NCBI GenBank assembly: GCA_963682025.1 | Contig: OY821520.1 | Location: 237,831,364 to 237,895,363, forward strand | Length of the DNA: 64,000 nt | DNA from: Cordilura impudica | Taxonomy: Eukaryota; Arthropoda; Insecta; Diptera; Scathophagidae | Reading direction: 5' to 3' | Shown here: in pieces, positions 55,065 to 64,000 of the stretch | Layout: each line of letters begins with the position of its first letter | Numbering within the stretch: the stretch's first letter is position 1 | The notes under the pieces: model-generated | What the model saw: only the letters and a program-made list of their open reading frames with translations | What the model was told of the DNA's origin: nothing | The model's database searches: none | Translations under genes and position numbers: made by a program

Positions 55065-55363
55065 TTAATTTTTCATTTTTCAATTTTCATTTTCCATTTT
55101 TCATTTTTCAATTTTCATTTTCCAATTGCAATTTTTCATTTTTCATTTTCAATTTTTCAATTTTCATTTTCCATTTTTAATTTTTCAATTTTCATTTTCC
55201 ATTTTTCAATTTTCTTTTTCCATTTTTCAATTTTCCATTTTCCAATTTTAAGTTCTCATTTTCCATTTTGCATCTTCCATTCTCCATTTTTTAATTTTCA
55301 TTTTCCATTTTCCATTTTTCAATTTTTATTTTGCGCTTTCCATTTTCAATTTTTCATTTTTAA

Positions 55364-55394
<31 letters not shown>

Positions 55395-56507
55395 TTAATT
55401 TTTCAATTTTTATTTCCATTTTTCAATTTTCATTTTCCATTTTTCGTTTTCCATTTTTCAATTTTAATTTTCCATTTATCATTTTTAATTTATCAATTTC
55501 CATTAGTCATTTAGTCATTTTTCATTTTTCAATTTTCATTTTTCATTTTCCAATTTTCAGTTTTAATTTTCCATTTATCATTTTTAATTTTTCAATTTTC
55601 AATTTCCATTTTCCATTAGTCATTTTTCATTTTCCAATTTTCATTTTTCATTTTCCATTTTTCATTTTCCATTTTTCATTTTCCATTTTTCAATTTTAAT
55701 TTTTCATTTATCATTTTTCATTTTTCAATTTTCAATTTCCATTTTCCATTAGTCATTTTTCATTTTTAAATTTTCATTTTTTAATTTTCATTTTCCATTT
55801 TTCAATTTCATTTTCCATTTTTCATTTTCTATTTTCCATTTTTCATTTTTCTTTTTCAACTTTCTTTTTTCATTTTCCACTTTTCATTTTCTATTCTCCA
55901 TTTTTCATTTTCTATTTTACATGTTTCATTTTCCGTTTTTCATTTTCCATTTTTCATTTTCCATTTTTCATTTTCCATTTTTCATTTTCCATTTTTTTTC
56001 ATTTTCATTTTTTCTTTCATATTGGCGATTTTTTTTTATTATACGTGATAACGATAAAAAAATATGTGGCAATACTACTAACATGTGCTATGTTCTTGTG
56101 TTCTTGGTATTGTTAGTATATACGCATATGTTGTTGTACAATTATTATGTTCAACCACTAAACTGTTACAACAAACACACTGGGTTTTATGTTTTTTTTA
56201 GAGGTATCTATATATTTTTGCTCGCATCTAATCACAGTGATGCCCGATTTAGCCCATTTTCAACACCAACCTGCTGGAAATTATAGCAAATGATATTATT
56301 GTAACCCTATCCAGTTAGATGGCTTTTTTTGCGAATGAGCGTGATTTCAACATACAGACGGACAGACGGACATCGCTATATCGACTCGAGCTGTGATAAG
56401 GATCAAGAATATATATACTTTATGGGGTCGGAAATTAGTTTTTTGATGCGTTACAAACGGAATGACAAACCTATATATACCTTCTGCCACTGACGTGTGG
56501 AGGGTAT
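54605..56507 (-). mobile_element. DINE-1-like element, family B, with expanded internal minisatellite
   Basis: 3' end at the left (ACAAGTAAGAGTGTTAAATT, hairpin TTCGGCTGTGCCGGA, ATACCCTCCACCTGAGTC). 5' end at the right (GACGGACAGACGGACATCGC near 56360; GACGTGTGGAGGGTAT at 56500). The 1.9-kb length is due to a 1.1-kb repeat in the middle. Confidence 0.8.
54930..56005. repeat. TTTTCATTTTCCATTTTTCA minisatellite
   Basis: About 1.1 kb of 6-7 bp words (TTTTCCA, TTTTCA, TTTTTAA) in irregular order, wholly inside a family B element. The open frame of Phe-rich repeats at its right end is an artefact. Confidence 0.85.
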
Positions 56508-58610
56508 AAAAACGACATGTTGTTGTGTTCGATGTATTAAGTTATATTGTGTTTGATTGATATTGTTGGTTTTTTTTGTTTGTTCCATATGTTGTGTTTG
56601 ATTCTTATTGTTGGTTGCTTATTTAAAAAAAAAATTATTTGGTGGCTGATTTATGCTTGTTTTATTGTTGGATGGTTTTGATTAGGATTATGTGTTTTTG
56701 TTTTTTTCTTTTTGTTTTATTTATTTGAATGTCTTATTTAATTTTATATACATATATAATATATATATATTGTTTAACGACACTGTAACACGACAAAAAC
56801 AGAAAAACAGAACTGCACAAAAAACTACATGTTAGCAGCACGACGGACAGAACACTATTACTAATTCGGTAGTTTAGAGGCGCTAAATCTAGCGCGAAAA
56901 GTGCTAAGTTGACATCACTGCTCCTAATAACATCTCTGTGATGGTGGAGAATTTGATTGCGGTAAATAAATTAAAAAACTTGAGCCTTTAACATAGTTTT
57001 TCGAAATATAAAGAAAACGATTAGAATTTTTTGTATTAATTTTAATTAGTCAACTCTGACTACCTGTAATTCATTCTGTATTATAACAAGGTGTGTCCAA
57101 ATCTAATATTTTGAAAGCCTATATCTTTGACTATGTTACAATCTGGCCGATAGTTTAGAAAAAGTATACTTATACCACTTTTTTTTTTGGTGTGTGATCG
57201 AAAATATCTTAATATATATCAAATGTAATAATAAAGAAACCATTGAACGCAGAGTTGAAATTATTTCATAATTTTAGCACGTACTTTTATCTCGTCACTC
57301 ATTTATTAAACTAACAACAAATGAACTGGGTTATCATTAAGCATAATAACTGTCATATTTTTCAAAGATAACTTGATAAAAAAAAATTAAAAATTGCTTG
57401 CGAATAAAGTCACTAGGTAAAATGTGTTTTCAGATCTTTTCGATCTCCATCCTTTACAGCTTAAGTACAATAAATTTAGTGGGTACTAAAGTGCTATCCG
57501 AAAATCAGAACAAGGAACAGAAATTTAATTGTTCCTCATATTTAAGGCGTACGAATGTGACGTACACAGCCATGAAAATGCCCATATGAGAATTTCGTTT
57601 AGTTGTGGGAAATCCCAGATTCTAAGAATATTTTCTTATGAGTGTGCGTACAACTGAGCACTTCTCTTATTATTGGCCACTTTCCTACCTTAAAGCTAAA
57701 CTCGTTTCCATAAAAAAATCTTTAAGTTGTGAACTCGAATTGAATCACTTGTTGTTTATTTAGATTTTGTTAAATAATTAAGCACTCTGTGCTTTACTAA
57801 GTGTGTAGTTAAAACATTTAATTTCATAGTTTCACTTAAGTTACAGATAATGATCATTAAAGTGGGTAAATTGTTCTGTTATTACGCTATATTTTTTTTT
57901 GTTTGCAATCAAATTCAAATTGGTTGCCATGGCATGTTTAATCACCTTAAAAATATATTTTGTTTTTAAGTTAAGGCGTTTTAATTAATGATAATATATT
58001 TTCAAAGATGACTCTTACTTCATATATATGTATAATCAGAATCTTCTAATAAAGCTTCACGTGTTTTCGAGTTTTTTTAGTGTTATTTCTTTAAAAGCAA
58101 TTAAATCAGAAATTTTAAAAATATCAATCAAAACTTATTAAAACCGAGTTTTTTTTTTTGCTGCTTTTAGAGGTACACATTGGACCTATGTTTTACAGGA
58201 AGGACCGATTGTTCTATGCTTCTATAGTGGTGGAAACGAAAAATGAAACTACCTCAAAAAGTCAAATTGTTTAAGAAATATTAATTCTATGTTTCTCCTG
58301 AACACTTCGAATTTTAGGAGTTAGTCATTTTCAATATTCACTATTCTATTTGTAATAAACAAATTTAAATATTTCGATTTTTAATCCTTCTCGTCTTCAA
58401 GCTGTCTGCTGTATACAAAAAAGCAAGAAATTAATTCTTTCTATAGATTCTCAAACTGTGTCATTATGAGTTGTGAATATAAAAAAAATTGCTAAAAGCT
58501 GAAAATGCCTTAAGACAGCCGTCCCCATTAAAGGGTTAATAAATTCGTTTATTCTAAAGATACTTGTATGTAACATGGTGATTGGAGTGTATTTCCATTT
58601 GGCAACTCTT
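56508..58610. other. Intergenic DNA
   Basis: Two kilobases without a recognised element; TGTTGTGTTCGATGT-type GT-rich words at 56515-56620 and only one short candidate ORF (57422-57589). Confidence 0.45.
57422..57589 (+). CDS. Possible small secreted peptide
   Basis: 55 codons starting MCFQIFSISILYSLSTINLV, a hydrophobic start compatible with a signal peptide, then a charged/Asn-rich stretch with N-C-S-S and N-V-T (two potential glycosylation sequons), ending at TGA. The ATG follows AGGTAAA. No TATA box or paralog was found, so it may be chance. Confidence 0.25.
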   Translation: MCFQIFSISILYSLSTINLVGTKVLSENQNKEQKFNCSSYLRRTNVTYTAMKMPI

Positions 58611-60752
58611 AAAGGCCCATTTACATGGTACCACTCAGTAGTATAATTTTTCAAAATAAAAATCGGAAGAAATTCATCGGTCTGTCATAAAGTCGTACCG
58701 ACATTATTTCTGCATGCTTAGCCCATTTACACCATCACTCTCAAGTCTTATGAAAACAGCTGTTTAGAATAACAAACACTTTCTTTCTTTTTGTTTACCT
58801 TTTTTTTTAATATTACCAAAAAAAAAAACAACTCTGGTTTTTAGATAATATATAGATAGATAATATAAGCTTTTTACATAAGCTTTGGCGTGAAAATAAA
58901 AATTTCGCCAATGAACTGCAGCGCAAACAGGCGAGAACTGAACGTGCCAAAACCATAAGGCGCCAAAAGTTTCCTTGCGATCAGCGTCGTCGTGCTAAAG
59001 TTCTCTCTGCTCCTCGGGGTAGTAAGAGCTTTTGGTCATTTATTAAAAGGGAAAAGAACAATGCTAGCACGAGCAATGCTAGCTCTCGAGCACGTGCAGT
59101 TAAAAAGGTTATTTCGGATCTCAACATTAATAATTCTTCGAGACCGGATGGTATACCAGCACTGGTGCTGAAACAGTGCTCTTCGACGCTAGCCAGTCCA
59201 TTGGCCAACCTTTTCATCTTTTCCCTCTTGCTGGAAGTTTGCTAATGTCCAACCAATCCCTAAAAAGGGTGCGGCTAATAACCCTGAAAATTACCGTCCA
59301 ATTGCAATCTGCTCTGCACTCTCAAAGGTGATGGAGAGCATGATCAATATCCATGTTGTGAACTACCTAAAGGCCAACTCACTTCTTAATGATCGTCAGT
59401 ATGGCTTCCGTAGAAATCGTTCCACGAGAGACCTGTTAGCTCTACTTTCCATTTCATTCGCAATTTTGGCGAAAGTAAAGTGGTTGCTCTAGATATTTCC
59501 AAGGCATTCCATCGTGTGCGGCACGGTGCACTCATATCAAAACTTATTGCATTTGGGGTCGGTAATGACTTCTTTCGATTTATATCGAGTTTTCTGAGAG
59601 ATCGAACAATACGTGTTGTTATTGATGGGGTCTCATCTAATGAGTTTCAGCTTAATTCAGGGATACCCCAAGGTTCCGTTCTTTCTTCTTCTATTATCCT
59701 TATCTTTCTGAACGACCTTCTTAGTCAAACTTTCAACTCTATATACTCTTTCGCAGATGACAGCAGCATTTATCATTCATTTTCCTTTAATTATAGGCCA
59801 AGCCTCTTGAAGGTTGGGGGGCAAAAGGCGAACAATGGATGACACACTCAATCAAGAGCTCTTAACAATCTTCGAGTGGGGTAAAGCGAATAGGGTTGAT
59901 TTTAATGCGCTGAAGACTCAATGTTGTATGTTGACTCATAGGGCCATGGAATCAACAATGTCATCTGTATATATGGGTGGTATAGGTATTGAGGAATCGG
60001 ATACTCTTGATGTTCTAGGCATGAGAATTCAATGTGATGTTCGTTGGAACGAGCATGTTTTTCAAGTGTCGAAAGGAGCATTCAAGTGTCCCGGTTTTAT
60101 AAAACGGGACAAAAATTACTTCACTCCCTCTGATCTCCTTAAAATATATACCACTTACATCCGACCGAAAATGGAATACAACTCCCATACATGGGCAGGA
60201 ACTTCAAAGTCTATTTTGGAGCTACTAGATCGTGTGCAAAGGAGGGCGTTGATGCGCATCAATGACAGTGGGGTATTCAACTGTATTGACTCATTGGAAC
60301 ATCGTCGGAATGTGTATCACTTTTCTATAGATACTAACATGGGAAATGTTCTTCTGAGGTTAGCGAACTTCCAAGTGCGCGAGTTTCGGTTCGCTCTACG
60401 CGCTTCTATAGTAGATCAAATCTATTTGTAGTCTATTGTCCAGTTGACCGCACAACGCATTACAGAGAGAATTCGTTTATCAGTCGAACTAGCCGTATGT
60501 GGAATAAGCTCCCCGCTGAGGTATTTCCTGATAGTTATAATCTAATAAAATTTAAGTCAAATATCCACAAACACTACTCCCTCTTTCCTCGTTCCCATAA
60601 CCTATTTTTCTGAAATCAACACAATGCACTGCATTTGTAGGGGGCATCCCCTGAATGTTGGTTCATATAAAAAAAAAATGATACGACTTTTTCATAATAC
60701 TCGACTTGTTGACAGGTCGTATTACAAAGTGTGATAGTGTTAACTGGCCTTA
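58611..60752. mobile_element. MITE E, copy 2, split by LINE copy J3
   Basis: AAAGGCCCATTTACATGGTA at 58611 and the interior up to GCTTTTTACAT (58879) match copy 1. The rest (ATACGACTTTTTCATAATAC to AACTGGCCTT) resumes at 60680 after the LINE. Confidence 0.8.
58880..60678 (+). mobile_element. LINE family J, copy 3 (5'-truncated)
   Basis: Opens in the linker before the RT (R-A-K-V-L-S-A-P-R-G-S-K-S-F-W-S-F). Then R-P-D-G-I-P-A-L-V-L-K-Q-C, D-I-S-K-A-F-H-R-V (first RT Asp, 59490), G-I-P-Q-G-S-V-L-S-S (59655), F-A-D-D-S (59755) and the C-terminal region with I-R-P-K-M-E-Y-N (60160). Poly(A) end at 60668-60678. Frameshifts near 59220-59480, 59830 and 60430. The G-x-P-Q-G box is intact here, unlike copy 2. 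Confidence 0.85.
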
Positions 60753-61017
60753 ATTCGGAATGTGAATTGTTATGACTGAAACGATTTTTGAGAATTTTTG
60801 AAGGTCACTACGGGGTGGCTGAAGATATTACTATGAATTTCTTTTTATGCCCTCCACCAATTATTTATGTTTGTGATAGGGAAATACTAAATTTTAAATT
60901 AAGATCATTAAATATCGCCTTAAACTAAGAATTTTTAATGCGAATTATTTTCTTTAGTATGTTAGTGCTCTCCGGAAGTCATCTGATTTTGTGAAAATAA
61001 ATAATTAAATTGCTGGC

Positions 61018-61870
61018 TGTACCGTATCTTTGATTCCCTCCACCTGTGTCTTAAGCTCAATATTATAACCAATATTGAGTACGGTTACCATTTTCATACA
61101 ACTAATTAACCTTTAGGTTTTAATAAAATTTAAATTTATAGTTTTTTTTTTTGGCCAGTATTATTTATTATAATTTTTTTCGGGTTTTTCATAGAAAAAA
61201 CTAATTTCTCTCGGAAAAATTTCATTATTTTTCTATTGTTAGAGTAGGATCTCCATTAGTGGGACATGAGTAAACGAGAAAAGTGATAAGCTAAACATTT
61301 ATTCGTCTATGGCAACTTTATTTATTTATTGTTAGCACTATTTTTAATTTAAATACATTTTCTCTTGTTTTCTAATCTTTTTTTATATTAATATTTAAAA
61401 ATTAAAAATTATCAAAAATAGTTAATCCGTCAAGTAAATATTAGACACACGACTTTTACCTCTAGACACGTGGCGTATAACCATAGATACACACTTATGA
61501 AGCACATTCTACAAACACAATGACCACAACAACAATAATTACAGATCACACAAGAAACAATATTTAGGAAAACTACAAGAATTATATTATTTCTAGAGTT
61601 TTTTTTTATATTTTCATTAAAATTTCGGGACCTATTGAAACGAATTCAATGATTTCAAATGGCAACCTACTCAGTATGTCAGTTAATCATTTTCAATAAA
61701 AATGAAAAACCGACCAGATCTATTGAGGGCGTGATCGTGATTTCCGCATACGGACAGACGGACATCGCTATATCAACTCCGCCTGCTATAAGGATAAAGA
61801 ATATATATAGATTTTATAGGTTCGAGATTTTTTAGTTACAACATATGGAATGATTAACTTACGTGTACCA
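61018..61870 (-). mobile_element. DINE-1-like element, family B, both tips damaged
   Basis: TTCCCTCCACCTGTGTCTTA and CAATATTATAACCAATATTG at the left; CGGACAGACGGACATCGCTA (61752) and a truncated 5' tip near 61870 at the right. A short CCCTCCACC scrap of another copy is at 60850. Interior closely parallels 48898-49936. Confidence 0.7.
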
Positions 61871-62274
61871 AAATATACAATTTTCATGGTGGATTTCAAA
61901 TAAGAGCTTTTTCGAAGACCTATCTAACGCATTTTATTTTACACCAAGTATTCCCAATTTCTCAAGAAATTGAGGTTTAAGGTCAAAAAAGTGTTTCTTA
62001 AACGGCTAAAATTTATTATTCGGCTGGTACTCTTAAGAAGTGGTTTTGTGAAAATAGCACCAAAGAAAAAATTTCAAAAAAACATGTTTCATAACCCATT
62101 TTTTTTTTTTTTTTTGTAAAAACAATTTCAGCGACCCCAAAAAACCTGAAAAAATTCTCAAAAATCCTTTGGGCCATAATAATTAATGTTCCGATTTAGA
62201 AAGTTGCAAAATTTAAAAAAAAATTTGAATTTCTGGTGAAACGCCTTAATGGCCATGGCAGTGCGATATTTATA
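61871..62274. other. Intergenic DNA
   Basis: No gene or element recognised. Confidence 0.45.
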
Positions 62275-62276
62275 TA

Positions 62277-63903
62277 CAGTCAAACTTCGATAATCCGTGA
62301 TAGTCGGATTTGGTTAATTGAGATGAATTTTTGGTTTTTGTTTAATAAACATTTATGTTTGTTTGCGGTGAACAAAAGATACAATTGTGAAAAATGGGAT
62401 GTTTCGATTAAATTTTATGCACTTTCACTTTCGCAAGTAATATTGGTCGTGACATTGCAGTGGAATTTTTGAAAAACATACTTAATGCTTGTCTGAGATT
62501 TAGTTATTTTCCCTCTAGTTTCAAATGAGCTAAGGTTATAGCAGTACGTAAACGAGGTAAAGACCCAAGATTACCCAGTAGCTATAGACGAATAAGCTTT
62601 TTGAGTTGTGTAGACAAAATATTTGAAAAAATAACATTGTGTGACAGAAAAAAAATACCTGCCATACGATACTTTTTTTCTGATAGGTCTTGTCGAGTAC
62701 AGCAATACCCTTTCCTTGAAAATTAACTTTTAATAAAAAAAAAATTGAACAAATGCCTGCACAAACAAATTGTTTTTGCAAAAATAAAATTTTCGGTTAT
62801 TCAACTCAAAAAATTTGAAAAATAGAGAACATTTAAGAAAAAAATGTGTTTGCTGGAGGAGTACGCACAGATGTCTCAATATTACTTAAATATCATGTTT
62901 ACACCTTCGAAAAGCCTTAGTTTCCTCTTTCCTAATCCGCTGAGAAATTCAAAATCGGTTGATATTCAACAAAGTTACTGGCTTATATGTGCAAAAGGGC
63001 TGAAAAACCGGTTCTTTGCCTGTAACTCATGATTTTGGAGGTGTTTCGCAAATTTCATGGACAGGGTATTGTTGTACTCGACAAGGCCAAGCAGAAAAAA
63101 AGTATCGTATTCCAGGTATTTTTTTCTGTCACACAATGTTATTTTTTCAAATATATTGTCTACACAACTCAAAAAGCTTACGAAAAAATCTCAACTTCAT
63201 CCTAACAATAAAATAATATTATACAAAACAATTATTAGACCACTACTACTCTATGGTTGTAATGTTTGCGGTATAGTAGCTGAAACGCATATAAAAAGAA
63301 GTGATGCAGAATAAAGTTCTGAAAATAATTCACAAACTACCTCGCCTATACCGTACACCATAAAAGATGTAATAGAAACTCAGAATCTTGCATTTACAAA
63401 CATATGCAGAATTTCTGAGTACGATTTTATCAAACACTTATCAGAAGACACTTTTAAGTTCACTACTGTAAACCATCCAGGTGTCAATGTAAAAAATTCA
63501 ATTTAATGTTTCACTGGCACAGTTCAACTCCTGATAATAAGCGAGGGTTTTTTATATCGTTTTTATTTTTTTTGCTTTAAAACATTTTAATATCTCTGTA
63601 CTTTTCAAATTTTATTTATGATCTACATATATGCTGAAATATCTTAAAACCGCAAGATAGTAATCTCATAACTTTTACTTTTAACATATTATACTCTGTA
63701 ACTTGATACCCACCCATACAATAAATAATAATAAAACTAAGTAATTTTTGTCAAAAAAATAAAAATAAAAGATTACAATATCCCTGATATTTGAGGTAAA
63801 CAATATTAATCGATTGAAACTTAAAGCAATTTTCTTCTCTTAATCGTTTCCGGATAATTGATGTTTTCGGTTGATCGAATCACCGATAATCGAGGTTTGA
63901 CTG
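62277..63903. mobile_element. pogo/Tigger-type TIR element (non-autonomous)
   Basis: CAGTCAAACTTCGATAATCC at 62277 mirrors the right end ...GATAATCGAGGTTTGACTG at 63903; TA flanks both sides (62275-62276 and 63904-63905). These ends are of the pogo/Tigger kind. No transposase is inside; most of the interior is LINE-derived. Confidence 0.75.
62480..63530 (+). mobile_element. LINE fragment with internal inverted duplication
   Basis: R-F-S-Y-F-P-S-S-F-K then A-K-V-I-A-V, G-K-D-P-R-L-P-S-S-Y-R-R-I-S-F-L-S-C-V-D-K-I-F-E-K are Jockey RT N-terminal blocks (62485-62640). About 125 bp (62594-62720) then recurs inverted at 63054-63179. Post-RT sequence I-I-R-P-L-L-L-Y-G-C-N-V-C-G follows at 63225-63275. 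The RT core is absent. Confidence 0.65.
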
Positions 63904-64000
63904 TATGAACACTGATATTTACAAGTTCTTTGCAATTACTTCAAAGCTGTCATTATTTCATCTATTACATTTACAATGAAATTAATTAGCCAACCTGTCT

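Overview
The window looks like a gene-poor, repeat-rich stretch of a higher-fly genome, probably a calyptrate such as a blow fly or house fly relative. This is inferred from the AT-rich composition, short introns with GT/AG ends, TATA promoters, and abundant DINE-1-like (INE-1/Helentron) repeats whose ends closely resemble those described in Drosophila. No housekeeping gene, rRNA, genuine tRNA, bacterial operon or CRISPR array is visible.

Host genes. Five small loci can be supported. A Gln/Pro-rich secreted-protein gene (2886-3536) has a decayed paralog at 11602-11998, and the two share about 100 bp of promoter. Two near-identical two-exon genes encode secreted Gly-rich peptides with a conserved C-x-C ... 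C-x8-C framework (20125-20435 and 43450-43760, both +). A third Gly/Gln-rich secreted protein made of 10-residue repeats lies on the minus strand (47949-48442). The three Gly-rich genes each have a 55-nt first coding exon, an 18-codon signal-peptide segment and a phase-1 intron. Their products are probably extracellular (defence, cuticle, eggshell or gland secretion), but the sequence does not decide among these.

Mobile DNA fills most of the rest. In order: a LINE tail interrupted by a broken piggyBac (1-2482); nested palindromic MITEs (3726-4107); degenerate minisatellites (4859-8310); a LINE reverse-transcriptase relic (6774-7660); a 10-bp-in-115-bp array (9120-9720); about 0.9 kb of TTTTA repeat (9876-10808); many DINE-1-like elements of two families (A and B below), including two related 3.2-3.8 kb copies (15377-19204 and 32052-35222); a long-TIR element carrying what looks like a captured last exon (20859-22320); an apparently intact DNA transposon encoding a 739-residue hAT-like DDE protein (22438-25580); LINE and pogo relics (27430-31009); a hAT MITE with a perfect 8-bp target duplication (39965-41046); a canonical-length mariner with a broken transposase (41216-42506); about 0.9 kb of ATTAA repeat (46404-47306); three copies of one LINE family (44858-45665, 50967-53831, 58880-60678); and a pogo-type TIR element filled with LINE debris (62277-63903).

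The most interesting item is the 3.1-kb element at 22438-25580. It has matching ends (TAGGYTGTCCCG), an 8-bp direct repeat at its borders, a single uninterrupted ORF, and D-D-CxxH-RW-E landmarks in hAT-like order, yet its termini do not look like standard hAT ends. Second is the chronology that can be read from the many nested insertions. In the entries below, family A means DINE-1-like elements with a GTCGGTCTAGACCGAC-type 3' hairpin, and family B those with a TTCGGCACAGCCGAA-type hairpin.
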